From: JAVZGQ01 sp039000685
GTDB taxonomy: Archaea > Aenigmatarchaeota > Aenigmatarchaeia > CG10238-14 > SCSR01
Direction: 5' to 3'
Assembly: GCA_039000685.1 (NCBI GenBank)
Contig: JAWBNW010000011.1
Location: 1 to 19,726 of the forward strand
DNA: 19,726 bases
The position numbers were made by a program, and so were the translations under genes. Shown piece after piece: positions 7,461 to 13,962 of this stretch. The notes under the pieces are model-generated. The model was not told the DNA's origin and ran no database searches. It saw only the letters and a list, made by a program, of their open reading frames with translations. The first letter of the stretch is position 1. Each line of letters begins with the position of its first letter.

Positions 7461-7662
7461 TTGGTTCAAGAAGAAGGAGAAACCTTTGCCATCACCTCCA
7501 ATTCAGCCTTTAGAGCCAAAACCAGAGCCAAAAGTTGAAGAAAGCAAGCTTTCGCCAGAGCAAAAAATTGAACTGCTTTCAGCTCAAATCGAAGCGATGA
7601 ATGAAAGGCTGAAGAATATTGAAAGAATGATAGAGGAAATCTACAAGATGGCAAAGAGTTAA
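7453..7662 (+). CDS. Small Pro-rich coiled-coil protein (69 aa)
   Basis: Three parts are visible. The first is a basic-aromatic N-terminus (MFSWFKKKEK) that could lie on a membrane surface. The second is a Pro/Glu/Lys linker (about 11-30, with repeated P-x-P). The third is a regular heptad helix (about 36-66, with L, I and M at a/d positions) that should form a short coiled coil. It overlaps the upstream gene by eight bases, so it is made together with the YKGPNP pair. It may oligomerise or tether its partners to the membrane; that is inference from shape only. Confidence 0.65.
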   Translation: MFSWFKKKEKPLPSPPIQPLEPKPEPKVEESKLSPEQKIELLSAQIEAMNERLKNIERMIEEIYKMAKS

Positions 7663-7761
7663 AAACACTAGTAAATATATCCTTATCAGTAATATGAATT
7701 AAATTTGAACTGAATTTGACTATAGGAATTGTTCTATTAACAAGAGTTCTAAAATCCAACC

Positions 7762-7790
7762 AAAAACTATTTAAACATATAATAGTTTTT
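7762..7790. repeat. Perfect 10-bp inverted repeat around a TATA-like element
   Basis: AAAAACTATT at 7762-7771 and AATAGTTTTT at 7781-7790 are exact reverse complements with a nine-base spacer. The left arm and spacer contain TATTTAAACATAT, a good archaeal TATA candidate, about 40 bases before the endonuclease IV-like ATG at 7815. It could be an operator controlling the cassette. Alternatively, since the hairpin ends in five T, it could be a terminator for the operon that stops at 7662. Confidence 0.55.
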
Positions 7791-7814
7791 AAAATTAGTT
7801 ATAATGGTGTTAAA

Positions 7815-8663
7815 ATGCCAAAATTCGGAGTTGCCAGAAAATATACTAAAAATATTCTAGATTATATCATTACACTCAGCCAAAATAATATAGAAGCTTA
7901 TGAAATGGGGTTTGCTTATAGCATTCCATCAGTTTTTCCAAATGAAATTATCACATCATCAAAAAAATCTGGTGTCAGCCTTTCTTGTCATTTACCATTT
8001 TGGATAAATCTTGGAAATTTTAAAAATGAAAAAAATGTAAATTATCTTGTTTCTGGACTTAAAACCGCAGAAATGTTAGGAAGTGTAGCTGTATTCCACC
8101 TAGGATTTTACGGTAAAAAGAAATTCAATGATTTAAAAGAAAATATAATCAATGTTATTCAAGAGGTTTTAAAAAAATCAAATGTTGAAAAAGGAAAGCT
8201 AGGTATTGAAATTACTGGAAAACAACGGGCAATAGGAACAGTGGACGAAATTATTGAGTTGATAAATTTGATTAATGACGATAGGATAATACCTGTCATA
8301 GATTGGTCACACTTATATGGAAGAAATAATGGAACTTATCCTTACACCTATGATGATTTTAAGGAAGTATTAGAAAAATTTGAGAAAAAAATTGGATATA
8401 GGCCATATTACTTTCATGGTGGAGGAATTGAGTACAAAAATGGAAATGAAGTTAAGCATACTTCACCTAAAATAAATGAGCCCCCGTTACCACATCTTTT
8501 TGAGGTTTTACAAGACTTAGGTTATAAAGACTTTATATTCATCGTGGAATCCCCGAGCTCAATTGAGGATGTAAAATGGATTAAGGAAGTATGGAAATCG
8601 CCAAAAAATTTTGAAGTTCCCCACAAACGCCCAAAAACCCTATTTGATTTTGGAGGTAAATAA
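7815..8663 (+). CDS. Endonuclease IV-family (AP endonuclease family 2) protein
   Basis: The 282-residue length matches endonuclease IV. Metal-ligand positions are kept: H59 (SCHLPFWINLG), H95 (VFHLGFYG), E132 (GIEITGK), D163 and H166 (VIDWSHLYGR), H201 (YYFHGGGIEY), H215 (VKHTSP) and E245 (IVESPSS). These fit the zinc-cluster enzyme that cuts DNA 5' of abasic sites, and the GIEY...KH pattern is as I recall it from archaeal members. The ATG at 7815 is chosen because the MPKFGVARK start aligns with the family; the open frame before it is untranslated leader. It is the first gene of a three-gene cassette, one base before the next start. It is markedly more AT-rich than the flanking operons. AP-site repair is plausible; a specialised nuclease of the cassette is also possible. 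Confidence 0.85.
   Translation: MPKFGVARKYTKNILDYIITLSQNNIEAYEMGFAYSIPSVFPNEIITSSKKSGVSLSCHLPFWINLGNFKNEKNVNYLVSGLKTAEMLGSVAVFHLGFYGKKKFNDLKENIINVIQEVLKKSNVEKGKLGIEITGKQRAIGTVDEIIELINLINDDRIIPVIDWSHLYGRNNGTYPYTYDDFKEVLEKFEKKIGYRPYYFHGGGIEYKNGNEVKHTSPKINEPPLPHLFEVLQDLGYKDFIFIVESPSSIEDVKWIKEVWKSPKNFEVPHKRPKTLFDFGGK
8652..8657 (+). promoter_or_regulatory. Strong ribosome-binding site for the radical SAM gene
   Basis: GGAGGT sits seven bases before the ATG at 8665, within the last codons of the endonuclease IV-like gene. It supports the start at 8665 over the upstream in-frame ATG at 8611. Confidence 0.7.
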
Positions 8664-8664
8664 A

Positions 8665-9567
8665 ATGAGAAAAATAAGATTTGATTATGAAGAGCAGCAT
8701 TTTATTTTAGAATCTGAAGAATTTGTAATTCCAGAATATCCTTTAACTATGACTTCACAGATTACAAGAAGGTGTAACCTTAATTGCATTTATTGTAGTG
8801 AATCAGGATTTATACCCGATCCTTCGCAAGAAGAACTTAAGAGAATGGTGAATAATCTTAAAGGAGTAGAAAGGGTAATTGTAAGTGGAGGTGAGCCTAC
8901 TTTAAGACGAGATTTGTTTTCTATATTAGAAATATATAAGAATAATTTTAATGTTGTTGCAATGTCTACCAATGCAACTAGCATTGATTTAGAAACAGCG
9001 AAGAGATTGTCAAAATATGTTAATTATGTTGATGTAACAATTGATGGTCCCAGACATATTCATAACAGAATAAGAGGGTCGTATGATAAAGTTATGTATG
9101 GACTATGGAATTTGAAACAAGCTGGAGTAGAGTTTTCAATAGTTATGGTTCTTCTTGAGGAGAATATAGACTATGTTTCTCATGTTGCACAAATTTCTGA
9201 TGTGCTTGGTGCAAAGAAACTAAAAATTCTTACACCAATACCAAAAGGAAGAGGAAAAACCATTGTTTCTAAAAAACCATCTTCATTGAAAATTAAAGAA
9301 GTATTTGACTATCTCAAACAACAAAAAGACAAGGTGGGATGGAATACTAGAATTACTTTAACTGATTGGGAAAACATAGGGGAGGGGCACGCTTTACTTA
9401 TTCATCCTAATGGAGATGTTGTGGCTTCTCCAGTCTGGTCAAAAGAGTCTTGTATTGATTATGTTGGTAATATTTTAGAAGAGAATATAAAAGACATTTG
9501 GGCAAAATATCCTTACAAAGAAAATCATGTGAAAAAATATATAGAAAAAACTTTAATGGTGTGTTGA
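8665..9567 (+). CDS. Radical SAM protein with truncated SPASM-like C-terminus
   Basis: C37-x3-C41-x2-C44 (RRCNLNCIYC) is the radical SAM [4Fe-4S] signature, and SGGEP (74-78) is the SAM-binding motif. MSTNAT and VDVTIDGP mark the next barrel strands, as in MoaA/PqqE/NirJ-type enzymes. Near the end, IHPNGDVVASPV and then CIDYVGN resemble the start of a SPASM domain, but the protein ends at Cys300 (TLMVC) before a full set of cluster Cys residues. It may therefore carry only the SAM cluster plus a few auxiliary Cys residues. It sits between an endonuclease IV-like gene and a nucleotide kinase-like gene, so the substrate may be a nucleotide or DNA; that is inference. Confidence 0.85.
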   Translation: MRKIRFDYEEQHFILESEEFVIPEYPLTMTSQITRRCNLNCIYCSESGFIPDPSQEELKRMVNNLKGVERVIVSGGEPTLRRDLFSILEIYKNNFNVVAMSTNATSIDLETAKRLSKYVNYVDVTIDGPRHIHNRIRGSYDKVMYGLWNLKQAGVEFSIVMVLLEENIDYVSHVAQISDVLGAKKLKILTPIPKGRGKTIVSKKPSSLKIKEVFDYLKQQKDKVGWNTRITLTDWENIGEGHALLIHPNGDVVASPVWSKESCIDYVGNILEENIKDIWAKYPYKENHVKKYIEKTLMVC

Positions 9568-9589
9568 TATAGATAACATTAAATTTATT

Positions 9590-10174
9590 GTGTTCGAAGG
9601 TCCTCATGGAAGCGGAAAAACAACACAATCAAAGTTACTTAAAAATTATTTAGATAAGCAAGGCATACCTACGATTTATACGAAGGAACCATACCTAGAA
9701 GAGTTAAAAAGAATAATTGATAAATACTCTTTTGTTGAAGATGAAATATCTCCATATATGCTTTTATATTTACATGCAGCTGATAGATTTGCTCATGTCG
9801 AGTATATCAAGAAAAAAATTGAAGATGGTAATGTAGTAATTGGGGATAGATATCTTCTTTCAAGTTGTGTATATCAACAAATACAAGGAATTCCTCTAAA
9901 TTTAATTGAACAAACTAATTTTTTTTGTGTTGAACCAGATATAACTTTTGTTTTGATTGCACCATTATCTGAGAGGAAGAAAAGGCTTAATGAAAACAAC
10001 AGACTAAGAGGTACTTTATTTTTTAAAGAAAAGAATATGGAGCTTGAGGAACAATTGTATAGGAACATTTTTGATAGATATAAGTTTAAATGGAAAAATA
10101 TGTTCTTGATTGATGGAACAGCCGATATAAATGAAACACATAAAGAAATAATTACATTGGTAGAGAGACTATGA
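9590..10174 (+). CDS. Thymidylate kinase-like P-loop nucleotide kinase
   Basis: FEGPHGSGKTTQ is the Walker A loop of thymidylate kinases, LHAADRFAHV matches the family's ADR-x-x-H region, and GDRYLLSSCVYQ matches DRY-x-x-S-x-x-A-Y-Q. A short Arg/Lys-rich LID-type stretch (SERKKRLNENNRLRG) follows. About 194 residues is close to the family norm. The start is unclear: the first beta strand should read KFIVFEG, but the only standard start codon in this frame is the GTG encoding that V (9590), and the frame is open back to 9557 with only ATT or ATA before it. The true start may be ATT at 9578. It begins just after the radical SAM stop, last in the cassette. It may supply dTTP or phosphorylate a modified nucleotide made by the cassette. 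Confidence 0.82.
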   Translation: MFEGPHGSGKTTQSKLLKNYLDKQGIPTIYTKEPYLEELKRIIDKYSFVEDEISPYMLLYLHAADRFAHVEYIKKKIEDGNVVIGDRYLLSSCVYQQIQGIPLNLIEQTNFFCVEPDITFVLIAPLSERKKRLNENNRLRGTLFFKEKNMELEEQLYRNIFDRYKFKWKNMFLIDGTADINETHKEIITLVERL

Positions 10175-10191
10175 TTTAGAATTTGAGCTAA

Positions 10192-10210
10192 CTTTTTATA
10201 TTTTTTATTT
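10192..10210 (+). terminator. T-rich stretch after the three-gene cassette
   Basis: Two runs of five and seven or more T, separated by a few A/T bases, lie 18 bases after the kinase stop. Archaeal RNA polymerase commonly stops at such oligo-T tracts without a hairpin. No stem precedes it. Confidence 0.4.
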
Positions 10211-10232
10211 CATGGGGAATAATTAAATAACT

Positions 10233-10288
10233 AATATAAAAGTAGAAAATAATTTTGAATTAAAAAAAGTAAAGAGTTAATTCTCTTT
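10233..10288 (+). promoter_or_regulatory. Probable promoter and small dyad before the YchF-like gene
   Basis: AATATAAAAG at 10233-10242 is a TATA-like box about 65 bases before the ATG. AAAGAG at 10271-10276 and CTCTTT at 10283-10288 form six-base arms with a six-base loop close to the expected message start, possibly an operator or short 5' hairpin. Both are weak by themselves. Confidence 0.35.
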
Positions 10289-10305
10289 CTTTTCAATATA
10301 GAATT

Positions 10306-11460
10306 ATGATAATTGGCATTTGTGGAAAAACAAATGTCGGCAAGTCGAGCTTCTTTAAAGCAGCAACTTTAATAGACGTGGAAATTGCCAATCGGCGCTT
10401 TGTCACGATAAGTCCGAATGCTGGTATAGGCTATGTGATAACAGATTGCGTCTGCAAAGAGTTTGGAGTAAAATGTAATCCAAAGAACAGCATATGTAAG
10501 AATGGAAAAAGGTTTATCCCAATAAAACTGATAGATGTTGCTGGATTGATTCCTGGGGCACATGCTGGTAAAGGTTTGGGAAATAAATTTCTTGATGACT
10601 TGAGGCAAGCATCTGCTTTCATTCACATTGTTGATGCTTCCGGTCTTACAGATGCCGAAGGAAACCCAACCCAAGGCTATGATCCAAGCTTTGATGTTGA
10701 GTTTGTTAAAGAAGAGATAGAGCTGTGGTTTGCTGATGTGGTAAAAAGGGCTCTAACAAAAATTGGTAAAGCTGGCTCTAAAGCCGAGCTCGTGCAAATG
10801 CTTGCTGAGCAGCTCAGTGGGCTTGAAGTCAACAAGAAGCAAATAGAAACTGTTTTGGAAAAAGTTTGGATTAGCGATGCAGAAAAGTTTGCCCGCGAGA
10901 TAAGAAGGATTTCCAAGCCTATGCTTATAGCTGCAAACAAGATTGACTTGCCAGAAGCTCAAAAGAATTTTGAATTGCTTAAGGAGAAATTCAAGGATTT
11001 GATCATAATTCCAACATCTGCTGACTATGAGATTGCCTTGAGGAAGGCTGCCGAAGCTGGGCTGATAGATTACTTGCCTGGCGATGGTTTTAAAGTTCTC
11101 GATGAAAGCAAGTTGAGCGAAGCACAAAAGAAAGCTATGGAGAAGATAAGGGCTTTGATTGAAAAGTATGGTTCTACAGGAGTGCAAGATTGTTTGAATA
11201 AAGCTGTTTTTGATTTGCTTGGCTACATTGTGGTTTATCCTGTTGAAGATGAGAACAAGCTTTGCGACAAACATGGCAATGTTTTGCCTGATGCTTTGTT
11301 GATGCCAAAAGGTTCTACTGCTTTGGATTTGGCTTTCAAAATTCACACGGAAATTGGTGAGAAATTCATTTGTGCAATAGATGCGAGGAGCAAGAGAAGG
11401 CTTGGAAAAGATTATGTTCTTCAGAACAATGATGTGATAAGGATAATGGTGGCAAAGTAG
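10306..11460 (+). CDS. ychF: Archaeal YchF/OLA1-type GTP/ATP-binding protein with TGS domain
   Basis: A 384-aa Obg-superfamily NTPase. The P-loop is GKTNVGKSS (7-15), the G3 motif is DVAGLIPGA (77-85) and the G4 motif is ANKIDLPEA (about 205-213). A coiled-coil helical region lies between G3 and G4. The last 75 or so residues form a TGS domain with LMPKGSTALDLAFKIH and the ending VIRIMVAK. Between switch I and G3 is a segment with four Cys (48, 50, 57, 64), which I recall from archaeal and eukaryotic-type members rather than bacterial ones. The family binds ribosomes and is linked to translation and stress. It is transcribed alone and its own promoter is likely upstream. Whether the NKID loop favours GTP or ATP is not clear from the sequence. 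Confidence 0.9.
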   Translation: MIIGICGKTNVGKSSFFKAATLIDVEIANRRFVTISPNAGIGYVITDCVCKEFGVKCNPKNSICKNGKRFIPIKLIDVAGLIPGAHAGKGLGNKFLDDLRQASAFIHIVDASGLTDAEGNPTQGYDPSFDVEFVKEEIELWFADVVKRALTKIGKAGSKAELVQMLAEQLSGLEVNKKQIETVLEKVWISDAEKFAREIRRISKPMLIAANKIDLPEAQKNFELLKEKFKDLIIIPTSADYEIALRKAAEAGLIDYLPGDGFKVLDESKLSEAQKKAMEKIRALIEKYGSTGVQDCLNKAVFDLLGYIVVYPVEDENKLCDKHGNVLPDALLMPKGSTALDLAFKIHTEIGEKFICAIDARSKRRLGKDYVLQNNDVIRIMVAK

Positions 11461-11554
11461 ACTTTTGCTTATTATGAATCAGTAGAAGTGCAAGCTATAA
11501 GTTTTGAGAGGAACCTATAAGGTAAATAATTTCTAAAATCCAAATTATTATTGA

Positions 11555-11668
11555 ATGGTAACTCCGAAAAAAAGGTTTCGCGGCGTGAGGCAAAGCTTGA
11601 AGAGAGCGAGAGCTTACTTGGACAAGAAAATTTATGATAAGTTTTGGAAGTACTTGAGGAGGAAGTGA
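11555..11668 (+). CDS. 37-aa highly basic protein leading the Ku-ligase operon
   Basis: A 37-codon ORF ending one base before the Ku ATG, with Ku's ribosome-binding site inside its last codons. It is strongly basic (about 14 Lys/Arg) with aromatic residues in the helix DKKIYDKFWKYLRRK. There is no acidic patch, Cys or membrane helix, so nucleic-acid binding is plausible. No Shine-Dalgarno is seen, but TAAATAAT at 11523-11530 is placed correctly for a leaderless message starting at this ATG. Not recognised. It could also be a leader ORF whose main role is to couple translation to Ku. Confidence 0.5.
   Translation: MVTPKKRFRGVRQSLKRARAYLDKKIYDKFWKYLRRK
11656..11662 (+). promoter_or_regulatory. 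Strong ribosome-binding site for Ku
   Basis: GAGGAGG ends seven bases before the ATG at 11670. It lies inside the 3' end of the 37-aa ORF, supporting coupled translation of both. Confidence 0.7.
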
Positions 11669-11669
11669 A

Positions 11670-12464
11670 ATGCCAAGAGCAATCTTTACTGGAGCAATTT
11701 CTTTTGGTCTCGTATTCATTCCAATCAGAATTTACACGGCAGCGGAAGGAAAGGAAATAGAATTTCACAATCTTTGCCCAGATTGTCTTTCGCCTTTGGA
11801 ATACAAGAGATGGTGTCCAAAGTGCCAAAAAGAAGTTGCTTGGCAAGACATCAAGAAGGGGTTCAAGATTTCAAAAGAGAGATGGGTTGTTCTTGAGAAA
11901 GAAGAAATAGAAAAGCTCAAACTGCCGAGCACTAAAGCCTTGGAAATTCAAAGCTTTATAGATGTTTCTCAAATAGACCCAATTTTCTTCCAGAAAGCTT
12001 ACTATGTTGTGCCAGAAGAAGGGGGAGAAAAGCCTTATTCTCTGCTTGTAGAAGCTTTAAGGCTTGCGAACAAAGCAGCAATTGGCAAAGTGGTTTTGAA
12101 GAATAAGGAATACTTAGTTTGCTTGAGGCCCTTTAAAAAAGGTTTGGTCATGCACTTGCTTTACTTCTTGCGTGAAATCAAAGAGATAGAAGAGCTGCCT
12201 GAGCTCAAGAATTTGGTTGTTGTTAGCAAGGAAGAGCTCGAGTTGGCAAAAGCTTTGATAAGCAAGCTTACAGAAGAGGGGTTTGATGCCAGCAAGTTTA
12301 AAGATGAATACACGGAAAAACTGAAAGAGCTGATAAAAGCAAAAGCTGAAGGAAAAGAAATTGAAGTTAAAGCTGAAGAGAGGGTAGCGGAAGCGAAAAG
12401 TCTTATGGAAGCCTTGAAAGCAAGCGTGGAGCAAGCGAAGAAGAAAAAAGTTGAAGAGAAATAA
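11670..12464 (+). CDS. ku: Ku DNA end-binding protein (non-homologous end joining)
   Basis: A 264-aa single-domain Ku of bacterial type, which forms a homodimeric ring on double-strand DNA ends and recruits the ligase. The start MPRAIFTGAISFGLVFIPIRIY is close to the family consensus (x-R-x-I-W-x-G-x-I-S-F-G-L-V-x-I-P-V). C36-C39 and C49-C52 (CPDC, CPKC) form a zinc-ribbon-like insert found in some prokaryotic Ku proteins. The core has IDPIFFQKAYYVVPEE, then a beta-barrel region, and a charged helical C-terminus (about 190-264) ending in a Lys/Glu tail that probably contacts DNA or the ligase. Two bases separate it from the ligase gene, so this is a true NHEJ operon. Confidence 0.95.
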   Translation: MPRAIFTGAISFGLVFIPIRIYTAAEGKEIEFHNLCPDCLSPLEYKRWCPKCQKEVAWQDIKKGFKISKERWVVLEKEEIEKLKLPSTKALEIQSFIDVSQIDPIFFQKAYYVVPEEGGEKPYSLLVEALRLANKAAIGKVVLKNKEYLVCLRPFKKGLVMHLLYFLREIKEIEELPELKNLVVVSKEELELAKALISKLTEEGFDASKFKDEYTEKLKELIKAKAEGKEIEVKAEERVAEAKSLMEALKASVEQAKKKKVEEK

Positions 12465-12466
12465 TT

Positions 12467-13438
12467 ATGATCCTTTGGAATAAAGCGATAAAACCAATGC
12501 TTGCTGAAATTGCCAAGCCTTTTAGCGATGAGAAATTTTGCTTTGAGATAAAGTTTGATGGCACTAGGACAATAGCTTACATTGACAAGCAGAAAAAAGA
12601 AGTTAGGTTTTTGAACAGGCGTGGCATATGGTTTCAAAATCGCTACCTGGAGATGAAAGAGCTATGGAAAGATGTGGAAGCAGAGCAGGCAATTCTTGAT
12701 GGTGAGCTTGTTGTTTTTAAGCAAGGAAAGCCTGACTTTTATCTCTTGGCTGAAAGGGAGCATGTTGGAAGCAAGGCAAGAGCTGAAATTTTATCAAAGC
12801 TTAATCCTGCCACGCTTGTGGTTTTTGACGTTTTGCATTTGGACGGAAAAGATTTGGTTGAGCTGCCTTTGATTGAAAGGAAGAAGATTTTGGAGAAAGT
12901 TGTGAAAGAAAGTAGCAGAATTCTGATTTCGGCTTATGTTATTGGCGAAGGTGAAAAATTTTTTGAAGAAGTTAAGGCCAAAGGCTTGGAAGGTGTGATG
13001 GCCAAAAGAATTGATTCAAACTATGAAATTGGAAAGAGGAGCAAAAACTGGCTGAAGATCAAAGCTTTAAACAGCTTGGATGCAATAATTTGTGGTTATA
13101 CTTTAGGTGAAGGTAAGCGCGAGAAATATTTTGGAGCTTTGTTGCTTGGAGCGATGCATGAAGGCAAGCTTAGGTACATCGGAAAAGTAGGGACAGGGTG
13201 GGAAGAGAAAGATTTGAAAGAGCTTGCCCAAAGGCTGAAAAAAATTGAAATCGAGAAAAATCCTTTTGATGTTTTTGAAGAAGAGCCTTCTATTCTTGAA
13301 AAAGTTAGGTGGTGTGAACCAAAGCTTGTTTGTGAAGTTCAGTTTTTAGAGCTAACAGAAGATTTAAAGCTGAGAGCCCCAAGCTTCAAAAGGTTGAGAG
13401 AAGATAAGGCTGCAGAAGAATGTAGCTTAGAAATTTAA
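12467..13438 (+). CDS. ATP-dependent DNA ligase, stand-alone LigD ligase-domain type
   Basis: 323 aa. The adenylation motif is EIKFDGTR with catalytic K29. Further nucleotidyltransferase-superfamily motifs are NRRG (50-53), DGELVVF (78-84), FDVLHLDG (120-127), EGVMAKR (175-181) and KNWLKIK (193-199). The last 100 or so residues are the OB-fold domain with GKVGTGW, VEVQFLELT-like CEVQFLELT and LRAPSFKRLRED, as at the end of LigD. There is no polymerase or phosphoesterase domain in the chain or next to it in the window. It seals ends held by Ku, encoded two bases upstream, and is probably the last gene of the operon: a leftward gene ends one base after its stop. Confidence 0.95.
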   Translation: MILWNKAIKPMLAEIAKPFSDEKFCFEIKFDGTRTIAYIDKQKKEVRFLNRRGIWFQNRYLEMKELWKDVEAEQAILDGELVVFKQGKPDFYLLAEREHVGSKARAEILSKLNPATLVVFDVLHLDGKDLVELPLIERKKILEKVVKESSRILISAYVIGEGEKFFEEVKAKGLEGVMAKRIDSNYEIGKRSKNWLKIKALNSLDAIICGYTLGEGKREKYFGALLLGAMHEGKLRYIGKVGTGWEEKDLKELAQRLKKIEIEKNPFDVFEEEPSILEKVRWCEPKLVCEVQFLELTEDLKLRAPSFKRLREDKAAEECSLEI

Positions 13439-13439
13439 T

Positions 13440-13904
13440 TCAAAAATCTATTTTTAATTTTTGTTCTTTGTAAGTTGGCTTTTGAAGAACAAAAACAGAC
13501 TTCAAAGCTTTTTTGAATCTGTATAGTGTAATTGGGTCTGTGAAAATTACACCATCAACTTCAAATTCTCCTCCTACAACTTTTTCACCTTTTCCATAAA
13601 ATGCTTTCCCAACCATGTAGAACAAATTTGCCCACTTTGACCTAAACCATTTTTTCTCTATACAATAAACAAAATTTATTGATCCAGATTTTTTGGGCAC
13701 AATTTCTTGAATTTTTCCCGCATTTTCAGGAATGTAACTTTCTAATCCCAATTTTTCTATTCTTCTTTCAAATTCTCTAAAAAGTTTATCCAAGTCAGAA
13801 TATCTCTCTAGCCCATTTACTCCAAAAACAGTTCTGCCAGAAAAAGAGAATTCTGCTTCAATTGGTCTCAAAAAGTAAAGAAGGTTTTTCATTTTGTTGA
13901 TCAT
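13440..13904 (-). CDS. Unrecognised 154-aa protein, tandem paralogue B
   Basis: Not recognised. It shares a layout with the next gene upstream: an N-terminal MKNLLYF-type helix, a short beta segment, SDLDKLFREFERRIEKLGLESYIPEN (shown in parts as LDKLFREFE and ESYIPEN), QEIVP, an aromatic-basic strand with KKWFRSK, and a C-terminal helix where Lys and Arg alternate with hydrophobics. No membrane helix or catalytic motif is seen. The start could be the ATG at 13904 or the one four codons later. Its stop nearly touches the ligase stop (convergent). It is more AT-rich than the ligase operon, consistent with a lineage-specific accessory pair. Confidence 0.65.
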   Translation of the reverse strand: MINKMKNLLYFLRPIEAEFSFSGRTVFGVNGLERYSDLDKLFREFERRIEKLGLESYIPENAGKIQEIVPKKSGSINFVYCIEKKWFRSKWANLFYMVGKAFYGKGEKVVGGEFEVDGVIFTDPITLYRFKKALKSVFVLQKPTYKEQKLKIDF

Positions 13905-13937
13905 ATAAAATTAGAAGAAGTTTAAATGTTTAAGCTT

Positions 13938-13962
13938 TTTGAGTTAAAGATTTAAACTCAAA
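13938..13962. repeat. Inverted repeat between the two tandem paralogues
   Basis: TTTGAGTT at 13938-13945 and AACTCAAA at 13955-13962 are exact reverse complements; allowing one bulged A the stem grows to 11 pairs. It overlaps the stop of the upstream paralogue and lies 34-58 bases before the ATG of the downstream one. No T-run follows on the minus strand, so it does not look like a terminator. Confidence 0.5.

Noticed and set aside
7716..7814. N-terminal extension of the endonuclease IV-like protein
   Set aside because: It would translate through the dyad and TATA-like element; the family start aligns with the ATG at 7815.
8665..10174. Radical SAM plus kinase as a prokaryotic viperin-CMPK2 pair
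   Set aside because: The radical SAM cluster motif is CNLNCIYC with MoaA/SPASM-like features, not the viperin-type CNYxCxFCF pattern, so only the gene pairing is similar.
13938..13962. Inverted repeat as an intrinsic terminator
   Set aside because: No T-run follows in either direction of transcription that would need it.
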